A DNA stretch of 64,000 bases from Thiobacillus sp. 0-1251 (lineage in GTDB: Bacteria > Pseudomonadota > Gammaproteobacteria > Burkholderiales > Thiobacillaceae), in NCBI GenBank assembly GCA_001899305.1, contig MKWL01000011.1, positions 205,879 through 269,878 of the forward strand, read 5' to 3'. Position 1 is the stretch's first letter. The number at the start of each line of letters is the position of its first letter. Below are positions 54,230-63,589 of the stretch, in pieces. The position numbers and the translations under genes are program-made. The notes below the pieces were generated by a model. The model was not told the DNA's origin. It saw nothing but the letters and a program-made list of their open reading frames with translations, and searched no databases.

Positions 54230-55234
54230 ATGGCCGACAACTTTCTTTCGCAGGACGAAGTCGACGCGCTGCTGAAAGGCGTGACCGGCGAAGTCGACGA
54301 GGCGCCGGCCGAATCGGACGATTTTTCGGGCGCCCGTCCCTACAATCTCGCCACGCAGGAACGCATCGTGCGCGGCCGGATGCCGACGCTCGAGATCATC
54401 AACGAACGGTTTGCACGCCAGTTGCGGATCGGCCTCTACAATTTCCTGCGGCGCGGCGTGGAGATCTCGGTCGGTCCGGTGCGGGTATCCAAGTACAGCG
54501 AATTCATCCGCAACCTGGTCGTGCCCACCAACCTGAACCTGGTGCAATTCAAGCCGCTGCGCGGTACGGCCCTGATGATCTTCAACCCCGACCTGGTCTT
54601 CCTCATGGTCGACAACCTGTTCGGCGGTGACGGGCGTTTCCACACCCGCGTCGAAGGACGCGACTTCACCCAGACCGAACACCGCATCATCCAGCGCATC
54701 CTGAACATCGTGTTCGAGGCCTATTCGAAATCCTGGGAGCCGGTCTACCCGGTCGAGTTCGAATTCATTCGCTCGGAAATGAACACCCAGTTCGCCAACA
54801 TCGCCACCCCGAACGAAGTGGTGGTGGCGGTCACCTTCGCCATCGAGCTCGGACAGATCAGCGGCGAAATGCATATCTGCATGCCCTATTCGATGATCGA
54901 ACCGATCAAGGATCTGCTCACCAGCAGCCTGCAGGCCGAAAACCTGGAAGTCGACAAGCGCTGGATCCGCCTCATGCGACAGCAGATCCAGATGGCGGAA
55001 GTCGAGATCGTCGCCGACCTGGGCACGGCCGCTATCAGCCTGCGCGACATCGTCGACATGAAAGTGGGCGACATCATCCCGCTCAACATCCCCGAAACGA
55101 TCGAAGCCAAGGTGGACGGCGTCCCGGTCATGGAATGCGCATACGGAAAGTTCAACGGTCAATACACCCTGCGGGTCGAGAAACTGCTGTCGACCAGCAC
55201 GAACGACCCGCAAACAGGAGATCAACATGTCTGA
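54230..55234 (+). CDS. fliM: Flagellar motor switch protein FliM
   Basis: 334 residues. The N-terminal LSQDEVDALLKG is the CheY-P binding peptide. The middle domain includes FARQLRIGLYNFLRRGVEISVGPV and FGGDGRFHTRVEGRDFTQTEHRIIQRIL, and the C-terminal SpoA domain is like FliN. It transmits CheY binding to rotor reversal. It overlaps fliN by 8 bases. Confidence 0.97.
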   Translation: MADNFLSQDEVDALLKGVTGEVDEAPAESDDFSGARPYNLATQERIVRGRMPTLEIINERFARQLRIGLYNFLRRGVEISVGPVRVSKYSEFIRNLVVPTNLNLVQFKPLRGTALMIFNPDLVFLMVDNLFGGDGRFHTRVEGRDFTQTEHRIIQRILNIVFEAYSKSWEPVYPVEFEFIRSEMNTQFANIATPNEVVVAVTFAIELGQISGEMHICMPYSMIEPIKDLLTSSLQAENLEVDKRWIRLMRQQIQMAEVEIVADLGTAAISLRDIVDMKVGDIIPLNIPETIEAKVDGVPVMECAYGKFNGQYTLRVEKLLSTSTNDPQTGDQHV

Positions 55235-55628
55235 AGACATCACCCAAACCATCGCGGAAGACGACTGGGCGGCCGCCATGGCCGAACAGGCCACGCCTGC
55301 GGCCGTCCAGTCGAGTCCTGAAATCTTTCCGGAACTGTCGGGCAACACCGCCGCGGGCGGACTGGCCAAGGATATCGATTTCATCCTGGACATCCCGGTC
55401 CTGCTGACCGTGGAACTGGGGCGGACCAAGATCGCGATCAAGAACCTGCTCCAGCTGGCCCAGGGATCGGTGGTCGAACTCGACGGACTGGCCGGCGAAC
55501 CGATGGACGTGCTCGTCAACGGCTGCCTGATCGCGCAGGGCGAAGTGGTGGTGGTCAACGACAAGTTCGGCGTGCGTCTCACCGACATCATCACACCGGC
55601 CGAGCGGATCCGGAAACTCAACAAATGA
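55227..55628 (+). CDS. fliN: Flagellar motor switch protein FliN
   Basis: 133 residues. The C-terminal SpoA domain reads DIPVLLTVELGRTKIAIKNLLQLAQGSVVELDGLAGEPMDVLVNGCLIAQGEVVVVNDKFGVRLTDI (segmented strands), after an acidic, flexible N-terminus. It completes the C ring and docks FliH. It overlaps fliO by 4 bases. Confidence 0.97.
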   Translation: MSEDITQTIAEDDWAAAMAEQATPAAVQSSPEIFPELSGNTAAGGLAKDIDFILDIPVLLTVELGRTKIAIKNLLQLAQGSVVELDGLAGEPMDVLVNGCLIAQGEVVVVNDKFGVRLTDIITPAERIRKLNK

Positions 55629-56044
55629 AGCGTTTCGCCGCAAGCGTCGTGTCGAGCCTGCCGATCCTGGCGCATGCCGCCGATGCCGTCGCGCCGGCTC
55701 CTGCGGTCTCGGCCGCCGGCAGCCTGCTCCAGGTATTCATCGGCCTCGTCGCCGTATTACTCCTGATTGCCGCCACGGCCTGGGTCGCCAAGCGTTTCGG
55801 CGTCACCCGTGGCGGGGCATCCAACGTACTGAACGTCATCAGCAGCGCCTCCGTCGGTGCGCGTGAACGGGTCGTGGTGGTCGAAGTCGGCGAATCGTGG
55901 CTCGTGGTCGGTGTGGCGCCGGGCAGCGTCAATGCCCTGATGACCCTGCCCCGCGGCGAAATCCAACCCACGTCCGCCCCTTCCCTCAACACCAGCTTTG
56001 CGGCAGGCCTGCAGCATCTGATCGAGAAACGTCGTGGAAAATAA
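55625..56044 (+). CDS. fliO: Flagellar biosynthesis protein FliO
   Basis: 139 residues. A signal-like N-terminus, one strong membrane helix ([25 protein letters not shown]) and a cytosolic domain with [31 protein letters not shown], typical of FliO. It assists FliP ring assembly in the inner membrane. Overlaps on both sides show tight coupling. Confidence 0.94.
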   Translation: MKRFAASVVSSLPILAHAADAVAPAPAVSAAGSLLQVFIGLVAVLLLIAATAWVAKRFGVTRGGASNVLNVISSASVGARERVVVVEVGESWLVVGVAPGSVNALMTLPRGEIQPTSAPSLNTSFAAGLQHLIEKRRGK

Positions 56045-56792
56045 GTTGCATCGCCGCACGATGCGTGCACTGCTCATGCTGTTCGCCTTGTTGCTGCCCT
56101 CGCTGGCGCTGGCGCAGAGCGCAGGCCTGCCCGCCTTCACCAGCACCCCCAGCGGCGGCGGCCAGACCTACACGCTGAGCCTGCAGACCCTGCTGCTGCT
56201 CACCTCGCTGTCCTTCCTGCCGGCCGCGCTGCTGATGATGACCAGCTTCACCCGCATCATCATCGTGCTGTCGCTGCTGCGCCATGCGCTGGGCACCCAG
56301 TCGTCGCCGCCCAACCAGGTGATGATCGGCCTGGCGCTGTTCCTGACCCTGTTCGTGATGGGGCCGACCCTGGACAAGATTTACACCGAAGCCTATCAGC
56401 CGCTTTCCGAGAACCGTATCCAGATGGGCGAGGCGCTCGACAAGGGCGCCGTTCCGCTGCGCGCATTCATGATGAAGCAGACGCGCGAAACCGATCTCGC
56501 CCTGTTCGTGAAGATGTCGGGCACGGCGGCGCCGAAAACCGCTGCCGACGTGCCGATGCGCGTGCTGATTCCGGCCTACATCACCAGCGAACTCAAGACC
56601 GCCTTCCAGATCGGCTTCGCTGTGTTCATTCCCTTCCTCATCATCGACATGGTCGTCGCCAGCATCCTGATGGCGATGGGGATGATGATGGTGTCGCCCG
56701 CCATCGTTTCGCTGCCCTTCAAGATCATCCTGTTCGTCCTGGTGGACGGCTGGAATCTGTTGCTGGGCTCGCTGGCGCAAAGCTTCTATTAA
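56034..56792 (+). CDS. fliP: Flagellar export gate protein FliP
   Basis: 252 residues from a GTG that overlaps fliO; an ATG 27 bases later directly before the signal peptide ([18 protein letters not shown]) is equally possible. Signature segments are [28 protein letters not shown] and [31 protein letters not shown]. Five FliP subunits form the core of the export gate. Confidence 0.97.
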   Translation: MENKLHRRTMRALLMLFALLLPSLALAQSAGLPAFTSTPSGGGQTYTLSLQTLLLLTSLSFLPAALLMMTSFTRIIIVLSLLRHALGTQSSPPNQVMIGLALFLTLFVMGPTLDKIYTEAYQPLSENRIQMGEALDKGAVPLRAFMMKQTRETDLALFVKMSGTAAPKTAADVPMRVLIPAYITSELKTAFQIGFAVFIPFLIIDMVVASILMAMGMMMVSPAIVSLPFKIILFVLVDGWNLLLGSLAQSFY

Positions 56793-56815
56793 CCCGCCCC
56801 TGAAAGACACACGCC

Positions 56816-57085
56816 ATGACACCCGAAAGCGTAATGACCCTGGGCCGCACCGCGCTGGAAATGACCATCCTGGTGGCGTCCCCTGTCCTGCTGGTCACCC
56901 TGGTGGTCGGCCTGATCGTCAGCGTCTTCCAGGCCGCCACCCAGATCAATGACGCCAGCCTCTCGTTCATTCCCAAGGTCATCGCCGTGCTCGCGACGTT
57001 TGCCATTGCCGGCCCTTGGATGCTGACGGTCATGACCGACTACATGCGACGGGTATTGACCGACCTTCCCAGTCTCATCGGCTGA
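56816..57085 (+). CDS. fliQ: Flagellar export gate protein FliQ
   Basis: 89 residues with two membrane helices (MTILVASPVLLVTLVVGLIVSVFQAATQI and VIAVLATFAIAGPWMLTVM). It wraps around the FliP/FliR gate. Length and the QAATQINDASLSFIPK loop are typical. Confidence 0.97.
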   Translation: MTPESVMTLGRTALEMTILVASPVLLVTLVVGLIVSVFQAATQINDASLSFIPKVIAVLATFAIAGPWMLTVMTDYMRRVLTDLPSLIG

Positions 57086-57101
57086 CCTCCCGCAGAAATC
57101 C

Positions 57102-57887
57102 ATGATCAGCCTCACCGATGCCCAGCTCAACGCCTGGCTGATCAGCTTCATCTGGCCCCTCACCCGCATATTGGGCCTGATCATGGTGGCGCCGGTATTC
57201 GGCCACAGCTCGGTACCACGGCGCGTCAAGATCGGCCTGGGCGTATTCATCGCCCTGATCATCGCTCCCACCCTGCCGCCCATGCCCGATGTCGGACTCG
57301 GCTCCTGGCACGGCCTGTTCATTCTGATCCAGCAACTGCTCATCGGCATGGCGATCGGCTTCATCATGCGCATCGTGTTCGCCGCAGTCGAGGCGGCGGG
57401 CGAAATCGTCGGCCTGCAGATGGGCCTGGGGTTTGCGTCCTTCTTCGATCCGCAAAGCGCGGGCCAGACGATCGTGATTTCCCAGTTCTTCAATCTCCTG
57501 GCTTCGCTGCTGTTCCTCGCGGTCAATGCGCATCTGCTGCTGCTGGGCATTCTCGTCGAGAGCTTCAAGAGCCTGCCTATCAGTCCGCAGCCGCTCTCGA
57601 CAGCAGGTTTCTACAGCGTCGCCAACTATGGCTCCGTCGTGTTTTCCGTCGGCCTGCAACTGGCGCTGCCGCTGATCGCCATCCTGCTGATGACCAACCT
57701 GGCGCTCGGCATCCTCACGCGCTCGGCGCCCCAGCTCAATATCTTTGCGATCGGTTTTCCCATCACCCTGGGAGTGGGGTTGATTGCGCTGGACATCACC
57801 CTGCCCTACTTCACGCCCCAGTTCGAGCACATGTTCCGGAACGGCTTCGCGGCCACGACGGCAGTCATCCGGGCGCTTCATCCCTAG
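57102..57887 (+). CDS. fliR: Flagellar export gate protein FliR
   Basis: 261 residues with about six helices. Family segments include LTRILGLIMVAPVFGHSSVPRRVKIGLGVFIAL, EIVGLQMGLGFASFFDP and the PLIAILLMTNLALGILTRSAPQLNIFAIGFP stretch. It is the last gene of the fliF-fliR run; flhB and flhA are not in the window. Confidence 0.97.
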   Translation: MISLTDAQLNAWLISFIWPLTRILGLIMVAPVFGHSSVPRRVKIGLGVFIALIIAPTLPPMPDVGLGSWHGLFILIQQLLIGMAIGFIMRIVFAAVEAAGEIVGLQMGLGFASFFDPQSAGQTIVISQFFNLLASLLFLAVNAHLLLLGILVESFKSLPISPQPLSTAGFYSVANYGSVVFSVGLQLALPLIAILLMTNLALGILTRSAPQLNIFAIGFPITLGVGLIALDITLPYFTPQFEHMFRNGFAATTAVIRALHP

Positions 57888-57911
57888 CAGGCAGGGCGGG
57901 CGAAACGGAAA

Positions 57912-57944
57912 CGCCGGGCTGCAGGAAATCCCTGCAGCCCGGCG
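57912..57944. terminator. Strong bidirectional hairpin between fliR and cheZ
   Basis: Perfect 14-base G/C-rich arms (CGCCGGGCTGCAGG and its complement) with a 5-base loop separate two convergent operons, 25 bases after fliR and 27 bases after cheZ. T-runs are lacking on both sides, so Rho or pure stem strength must complete termination. Confidence 0.75.
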
Positions 57945-57970
57945 CTTGAATCCGGAAGCTCCGAAAGGTT

Positions 57971-58645
57971 TTAGAAACCGAGACTGTCGAGCAGATCGTC
58001 CACCTGGCTCTGGTCGGCTACTACATCGCTCTTGTTCGTGGGATCGATCTGCGGTCCGTTGAGCAGGCCGCTGCTGGATTCCCGTTTCACTTCGGCCGGC
58101 GCATAGTCGATCAGCAGTTGCACCAGCTGCCGTTCCAGGTTGTGCGCAAGATCGGTCACCTTGCGAATCACCTGACCCGTGAGATCCTGGAAATCCTGGG
58201 CCATCATGATGTCCAGCAACTGCTGCTTGGTGGCGCTGGTGTCGTTGCGCATGTCCGCCAGGCATTGCATGGTCATGGTCGCCATGTCGCGGTAATTGGC
58301 TTCGGAAAACGGCGCCTTGAAGGCGGCCTGCCAGCCGTTCAAGATTTCGTCGGCGCCCGCATCGATGCGTTCCTGCATGGGAATGGCCGCATCGGTGGCA
58401 TTGAGCACGCGCTGCGCCGCCTGTTCGGTCATGCGCGCCACATAGTTGAGACGTTCCCGTACATCGGGAATGTCCGTTGTCGCCTTTTCCAGTACCTTAT
58501 CCAGCCCCAGCTCGCGCAGACTGTCGTGCAGGGTGCGGGTAATCTGGCCGACCCGCGCCAGCATCTCCTCCGACTCGCAGCCCTGGGGGCTCGCGGCGTG
58601 CGACACGGTCACGGCTGTAGCAGAGCCGACGAATTGCGTCTCCAC
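57971..58645 (-). CDS. cheZ: CheY-P phosphatase CheZ
   Basis: 224 residues from a GTG preceded by GGGAG and one base after the cheY stop. The longer open frame upstream lies inside cheY and is rejected. The active-site segment MAQDFQDLTGQVIRKV holds the catalytic Gln, and the C-terminal CheY-binding helix ends DQSQVDDLLDSLGF. It dephosphorylates CheY in the cytosol. Confidence 0.95.
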   Translation of the reverse strand: METQFVGSATAVTVSHAASPQGCESEEMLARVGQITRTLHDSLRELGLDKVLEKATTDIPDVRERLNYVARMTEQAAQRVLNATDAAIPMQERIDAGADEILNGWQAAFKAPFSEANYRDMATMTMQCLADMRNDTSATKQQLLDIMMAQDFQDLTGQVIRKVTDLAHNLERQLVQLLIDYAPAEVKRESSSGLLNGPQIDPTNKSDVVADQSQVDDLLDSLGF

Positions 58646-58646
58646 G

Positions 58647-59045
58647 TCAGGCTCCCGCTTTGTCGAGTTTTTCGAATATCTTCGAGAGCTTCTCGTCGAG
58701 TGTGGCCGCGGTGAAAGGTTTGACGACGTAGCCACTGGCGCCGGCCTGCGCCGCAGCGATGATGTTTTCCTTCTTGGCCTCGGCGGTCACCATCAGGACC
58801 GGCAGCTTGGACAGGGCGGCATCGGCACGGATGTTCTGCAGCATGGTCAGGCCATCCATGTTCGGCATGTTCCAGTCGGACACGACGAAATCGAAATTCC
58901 CGGCACGCAGTTTGGCCAAGCCGTCGGCACCGTCTTCCGCTTCTTCAACGTTGGAGTATCCCAGTTCCTTGAGCAGATTGCGCACGATGCGGCGCATCGT
59001 GGAAAAATCGTCGACAACCAGGAATTTCGTGTTCGGATCGGCCAT
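58647..59045 (-). CDS. cheY: Chemotaxis response regulator CheY
   Basis: 132 residues from the ATG after GGAG; an ATG 12 bases upstream is less well placed. Single receiver domain with D12/D13 metal-binding pair, D57 phospho-site in [15 protein letters not shown]87-type switch in [11 protein letters not shown] and Lys in [11 protein letters not shown]. Phospho-CheY binds FliM. A sigma-28 promoter lies just upstream. Confidence 0.97.
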   Translation of the reverse strand: MADPNTKFLVVDDFSTMRRIVRNLLKELGYSNVEEAEDGADGLAKLRAGNFDFVVSDWNMPNMDGLTMLQNIRADAALSKLPVLMVTAEAKKENIIAAAQAGASGYVVKPFTAATLDEKLSKIFEKLDKAGA

Positions 59046-59081
59046 GCAGTACTCCATTGGTGCAGTTCATTGTTACTGGAT

Positions 59082-59108
59082 TAATCGGCATTGCGGCGTC
59101 AAACTTAA
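59082..59108 (-). promoter_or_regulatory. Sigma-28 (FliA) promoter of cheY-cheZ
   Basis: On the - strand: TTAAGTTT, 11 bases, GCCGATTA, 7/8 matches in each box of TAAAGTTT-N11-GCCGATAA and exact spacing. Transcription should start near 59075, about 30 bases before cheY. It separates cheYZ expression from cheRDB upstream. Confidence 0.8.
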
Positions 59109-59146
59109 GCGCGAAATCCGCCTGCGCAACGGGTATAAACGGACGT

Positions 59147-60220
59147 TTACACCCGCATCGCGCGGTTGCCATGCGCCGCAAAAAACTCCATCACCCGCCC
59201 CGGCAATTCGTGCAGCGGGGCCACCTCATGCGTGGCGCCGCTGGCAATGGCTTCCTTGGGCATGCCGAACACCACGCACGATGCCTCGTCCTGCGCCAGG
59301 TTGTAGGCCCCGGCCTTTTTCATTTCCAGCATGCCCGCCGCGCCGTCCTTGCCCATCCCGGTGAGGATGACGCCGACCGCATTCTGGCCCGCGCTGACAG
59401 CCGCCGAATGGAACAGGACGTCGACGGAGGGACGATGGCGGTTGACCGGCGGCCCCTGGTCGAGCTTGGTCATGTAGTTGGCGCCGCTGCGCACCAGCAT
59501 CAGATGGGAATGCCCCGGCGCAAGGTAGGCATGGCCGGGCAGCACCCGCTCCCCGCCCTCGGCTTCCTTGACGGATATCTTGCACAGCTTGTCGAGCCGG
59601 TTGGCGAACGAACGGGTAAAACCTTCCGGCATGTGCTGGGTGATCAGGATGCCCGGGCAATCGGAGGGCAACTGGATCAGGAAATCCTTGATGGCTTCGG
59701 TACCACCGGTGGAAGCGCCAATGATGATCAGTTTCTCGCTGCTGGTCAGCGGATTGCGCAACGGCGCCAGCGGTCCCGCGGCATGCGTCGGGGTGGAGCC
59801 TGGGGTGCGTTGCTTGATCCGGGCCCGCGACGTGATGCGGATCTTCTCCGCGATCAGGTCGGTGTATTCCAGCATGCCGCTCTGGATCGAGATCTTGGGC
59901 TTGGTGACGAAATCCACCGCCCCCAGTTCCAGCGCCCGCATGGTGATTTCGGAGCCGCGTTCGGTCAGCGTCGACACCATGAGCACGGGCATCGGGCGCA
60001 AGCGCATCAGCTTCTCGAGAAACTCCAGACCGTCCATCTTCGGCATTTCGACATCCAGCGTCAGGACGTCCGGGTTGGTCTGCTTGATCAGATCGCGCGC
60101 CGCCAGCGGATCGGGGGCCACGCCCACGACCTCCATGTCCGGCTGGCTGTTGATGATCTCCTTCATCACGCCGCGGATCAGCGCCGAGTCATCCACGATC
60201 AGAACCTTGATTTTCGTCAT
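59147..60220 (-). CDS. cheB: Chemotaxis methylesterase/glutamine deamidase CheB
   Basis: 357 residues. The receiver (1-120) has D56. The catalytic domain has S170 in [14 protein letters not shown]196 in [17 protein letters not shown] and D292 in [13 protein letters not shown]. It removes methyl groups from chemoreceptors when phosphorylated. It lies 31 bases after cheD. Confidence 0.97.
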   Translation of the reverse strand: MTKIKVLIVDDSALIRGVMKEIINSQPDMEVVGVAPDPLAARDLIKQTNPDVLTLDVEMPKMDGLEFLEKLMRLRPMPVLMVSTLTERGSEITMRALELGAVDFVTKPKISIQSGMLEYTDLIAEKIRITSRARIKQRTPGSTPTHAAGPLAPLRNPLTSSEKLIIIGASTGGTEAIKDFLIQLPSDCPGILITQHMPEGFTRSFANRLDKLCKISVKEAEGGERVLPGHAYLAPGHSHLMLVRSGANYMTKLDQGPPVNRHRPSVDVLFHSAAVSAGQNAVGVILTGMGKDGAAGMLEMKKAGAYNLAQDEASCVVFGMPKEAIASGATHEVAPLHELPGRVMEFFAAHGNRAMRV

Positions 60221-60251
60221 GCTAAATTCCGGGTCTCATCCCTGCCGGCGG

Positions 60252-60860
60252 TCAGAACAAATCGATCTCGCCGACCACCTCATTGGTCTTAAGCCGGCTC
60301 GCGTAGTCCTGCTCGCGTTTCACCAGCGTGTAATTGTTGAGTTGCTTGAGTTTCTTCACGAGGACCTTGCCGGTCTGCGGAAAGAAATACACCTTGCGCG
60401 GGTGCACGTCATTCAGGTCCTCCGCCACCACACGGATGTTTTCCGCCTTCAGGAAATCGCGTACGAACCGGGCATTGCGTTCGCCCACGTTCATGCTGGT
60501 GAAGCCGCGCAGGACGTTGCCGCCGCCGAACACCTTGGCCTCGAGATTGTCGCGCCGGGCGCCTGCCTTGAGCAGCTGGTTGATCAGCACCTCCATGGCA
60601 TATGCGCCGTAGCGCATCGATGCCGACATCGGATTGCCGGCATCGCCGCCCCCGTCCGGCAGCATGAAGTGATTCATGCCGCCGATTCCCGACACCTTGT
60701 CCCGGATGCACGCCGCGACGCAGGAGCCGAGCACGGTAACGATCAGCATGGGACGATTGGTGAAGTAATACTCGCCAGGCAATATCTTGGCGGCTTCGCA
60801 GTCGAAGGTCCGGTCGTAATACAGATTGGTCGCAAGCTGCTCTTCGATGGCAGGATTCAT
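60252..60860 (-). CDS. cheD: Chemoreceptor glutamine deamidase CheD
   Basis: 202 residues. Catalytic Cys in [13 protein letters not shown] and His in [11 protein letters not shown], followed by [27 protein letters not shown]. It converts receptor Gln to Glu. The start overlaps the cheR stop by 4 bases. Confidence 0.96.
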   Translation of the reverse strand: MNPAIEEQLATNLYYDRTFDCEAAKILPGEYYFTNRPMLIVTVLGSCVAACIRDKVSGIGGMNHFMLPDGGGDAGNPMSASMRYGAYAMEVLINQLLKAGARRDNLEAKVFGGGNVLRGFTSMNVGERNARFVRDFLKAENIRVVAEDLNDVHPRKVYFFPQTGKVLVKKLKQLNNYTLVKREQDYASRLKTNEVVGEIDLF

Positions 60861-61744
60861 GCGTGTTTCCTGGCGCCGGCATGGCGGGAATTCAGCTCAT
60901 ACACCGTCTTGCCGCGCAGTTTGAAGGCGTCGGACGCGTACATGAAGTTTTCGGAATGTCCCGCGAACAGCAGCCCCTCCGGCTTCATCAGCGGGACGAA
61001 GCGTTCCAGAATCCGGCTCTGTGTCGGCTTGTCGAAATAAATCATCACATTGCGGCAGAAAATCACATCGAACGGCCCGCTGACCGGCCAGCTGCTGGCC
61101 AGCAGATTGAGAGGTTTGAACGTGATCAGCTGACGAAGTTCGGGGCGCACCCGCACCAGACCCGAACGTTCGCCCTTGCCGCGCTGGAAGAAGCGTTTGA
61201 TCCGCTCCTGTGCCATCTTGTCGATGCGATCGATCGGATACACGCCGTTCGCCGCCGTCTCGAGCACATTGGTATCGATGTCGGTGGCCACGATGCTGAC
61301 CGGCGGCGTGAGCGTTCCGAATGCCTCGCATACCGTCATGGCGATCGAATACGGCTCTTCGCCGGTCGAACTGGCCGAACACCAGATCGAAAGCGGCGCT
61401 TTCATGCCGAGCATATGCTCTGCGAGAATCGGAAAGTGATGGGCCTCGCGGAAGAACGAGGTCAGGTTGGTCGTCAGCGCATTGGTGAACGCCTCCCATT
61501 CGTCACTGTCGCGCCCGTTTTCCAGTTCGTCGAGATATTCTTCGAAGGAATTCAGGCCCTTGGCCCGCAGGCGGCGCGCCAGGCGGCTATAGACCATCTC
61601 CTGCTTGCTGTCGGTCAGCGCAATCCCGGCCTGCCGGTAGATCAATGACCGTATCCGGGAGAAATCGCGCGGAGTAAATGAAAATACCTTGGCGCTGTCA
61701 GGCGGAGTCTTCAATACAGGCTTCATGTCGAAATGCGCGTCCAA
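60857..61744 (-). CDS. cheR: Chemoreceptor methyltransferase CheR
   Basis: 295 residues; an alternative ATG 18 bases downstream is possible. The N-terminal helical domain contains [35 protein letters not shown]. The SAM site is [16 protein letters not shown], and [17 protein letters not shown] is the family's catalytic segment. It methylates glutamates of the MCPs encoded upstream, at least one of which has a CheR-tether pentapeptide. Confidence 0.97.
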   Translation of the reverse strand: MDAHFDMKPVLKTPPDSAKVFSFTPRDFSRIRSLIYRQAGIALTDSKQEMVYSRLARRLRAKGLNSFEEYLDELENGRDSDEWEAFTNALTTNLTSFFREAHHFPILAEHMLGMKAPLSIWCSASSTGEEPYSIAMTVCEAFGTLTPPVSIVATDIDTNVLETAANGVYPIDRIDKMAQERIKRFFQRGKGERSGLVRVRPELRQLITFKPLNLLASSWPVSGPFDVIFCRNVMIYFDKPTQSRILERFVPLMKPEGLLFAGHSENFMYASDAFKLRGKTVYELNSRHAGARKHA

Positions 61745-61824
61745 TCTATATTGCGTTCCAGGCTGAACGCACGAATCAAACCAAGCCCGATTTCCCTGTT
61801 CTGGACCATTCCGTCACACGCCAT

Positions 61825-61848
61825 GCCCGTCGGACGCATCCGACGGGC
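61825..61848 (-). terminator. Hairpin between MCP and cheR
   Basis: Perfect 10-base arms (GCCCGTCGGA/TCCGACGGGC, loop 4) lie 22 bases past the MCP stop. No T-run follows on the - strand. It may partly separate the receptor gene from cheR. Confidence 0.55.
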
Positions 61849-61869
61849 GTCATCCAACCATCTATCCGT

Positions 61870-63534
61870 CTACGCTGCCAGGCTTTCTGCTACAGCGGGC
61901 TGGGGGCGGGATTGCCTCATGGCTGCCGTGGTTTGACGGCCGCCATTCGACATGTGTCCCGTCCGGACCAGCTTGAAAGTCTTGACCAGTTCGGCCAGCT
62001 TGCCCGCCTGATCCTGCAAACTCTCGGCCGCAGCCGCAGCTTCTTCGACCAGTGCTGCGTTCTGCTGCGTCATCTCGTCCATCTGGCCGACAGCCTGGTT
62101 GATCTGCTCGATGCCGGCACTCTGTTCCTGGCTCGCCGTCGCGGTTCCGCCGATGATATCGGCCACCAACTGCACCGAGGTCACGATATCTTCCATCGCC
62201 TCGCCAGCCTCGTCCACCAGTTTCCTGCCGGTCTCGACCTTTTCAACCGAATCCTCGATCAGGGATTTGATCTCCTTGGCCGCGCCGGCGCTGCGCTGGG
62301 CGAGGTTCCTCACTTCGGCGGCGACGACGGCAAAGCCGCGGCCCTGTTCGCCCGCACGCGCAGCTTCGACCGCTGCGTTCAAGGCGAGGATGTTGGTCTG
62401 GAAGGCAATGCCGTCGATGACGCCGATGATGTCGGCAATCTTCCGCGAGCTGTCCTTGATCGACCCCATGGTGTGGATGACTTTGCCGACGACGTCCCCG
62501 CCGTTGACCGCAATCTCCGCCGTCGAGGAAACCAGCTTGCTCGCATGGTGCGCACTCTCGGCGTTCTGCTTGACGGTGCTGGTCAGCTCTTCCATCGACG
62601 AGGCCGTCTCTTCCAGGCTCGAGGCCTGCGATTCGGTCCGCGCAGACAAATCTGCATTGCCCGATGCAATTTCACTTGCGCCCGAATTCACCAGATCGGT
62701 GCTTTCCCTGATCTGCCCGACCAGCCACTTGGTGTTGATCTGCAGGATGCGCAGCGACTGCATCAACCTGGCCAGCTCGACGATCCCCTTGGCCTCGATC
62801 TGTCCGGTCAGATCGCTCGAACTGATCCGGTCGATTTCCTCTCGAACATGCTCAAGCGGCACCACCACGCTGCGATAGGACAACACCCCGAACACCACGG
62901 CCAGCGGCACGCCCAATACCGAGACCGCCATCAACCAGTTCAGATAGGACATACCGTCGCCGGTCGTCGCCAGCCAGGCCAGAACACCGATCCCGGCAAA
63001 CAGGGCACCGACCGACCCGGCGGCGATGGCCAGCATGGTCTTCAGCGACAGATTCTTCAGCAGGCGGCAGCGCTGGACGAAGGAACGCTTGACTGCCTCG
63101 CCGTCGTGGATTTCGAGCGTCGAATCGCCAGCCTGGATCGCACGATAGGCGCTGTCCGCTGCCTGCACCTGATCACGACTGGGTTTGCTGCGAACGGAGG
63201 TATAGCCGACGACCGTGCCGTTCTCGACGATCGGTGCCACATTGGCTTCCACCCAATAATGATCGCCATTCTTGCACCGGTTCTTCACCAGCCCAGTCCA
63301 GGCCTTGCCGCTCCGCAGCGTGTTCCATAAATCGGCGAACGCCTCGACCGGCATATCGGGATGGCGCACGATGTTATGCGGTGCGCCGATCAGCTCGTCC
63401 TCGCTGAAGCCGCTGATGTTGACGAAATCCCGGTTGACAAAGGTGATTCTGCCGTGGGTATCCGTCTTCGAAGTCGGCGTCTCATGGTCCTTCAGGACGT
63501 ATTCGGTATTGGTGACAGGCAGGTTGGATCGCAT
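61870..63534 (-). CDS. Aer-like methyl-accepting chemotaxis protein with N-terminal PAS
   Basis: 554 residues. PAS (about 8-115) resembles Aer: TDTHGRITFVNRDFVNISGFSEDELIGAPHNIVRHPDMP and KNGDHYWVEANVAPI, so it may bind FAD and sense redox or oxygen. Two helices (about 168-218) anchor it without a large periplasmic domain. A HAMP-like linker and the MCP signalling hairpin (IIGVIDGIAFQTNILALNAAVEAARAGEQGRGFAVVAAEVRNLAQRS) follow. The tail has no CheR-binding pentapeptide. Its start lies 55 bases after the stop of another MCP gene. Confidence 0.93.
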   Translation of the reverse strand: MRSNLPVTNTEYVLKDHETPTSKTDTHGRITFVNRDFVNISGFSEDELIGAPHNIVRHPDMPVEAFADLWNTLRSGKAWTGLVKNRCKNGDHYWVEANVAPIVENGTVVGYTSVRSKPSRDQVQAADSAYRAIQAGDSTLEIHDGEAVKRSFVQRCRLLKNLSLKTMLAIAAGSVGALFAGIGVLAWLATTGDGMSYLNWLMAVSVLGVPLAVVFGVLSYRSVVVPLEHVREEIDRISSSDLTGQIEAKGIVELARLMQSLRILQINTKWLVGQIRESTDLVNSGASEIASGNADLSARTESQASSLEETASSMEELTSTVKQNAESAHHASKLVSSTAEIAVNGGDVVGKVIHTMGSIKDSSRKIADIIGVIDGIAFQTNILALNAAVEAARAGEQGRGFAVVAAEVRNLAQRSAGAAKEIKSLIEDSVEKVETGRKLVDEAGEAMEDIVTSVQLVADIIGGTATASQEQSAGIEQINQAVGQMDEMTQQNAALVEEAAAAAESLQDQAGKLAELVKTFKLVRTGHMSNGGRQTTAAMRQSRPQPAVAESLAA

Positions 63535-63589
63535 TGCTTTTTTCCTTTTTTAGGTTTGGTCGCGGCGCTTCGCTCTCCCGTTCCACCGC

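Noticed and set aside
58646-58735. N-terminal extension of CheZ into cheY
   Set aside because: It would overlap the conserved cheY C-terminus; a GTG with a good ribosome site directly after the cheY stop gives a CheZ of normal length.
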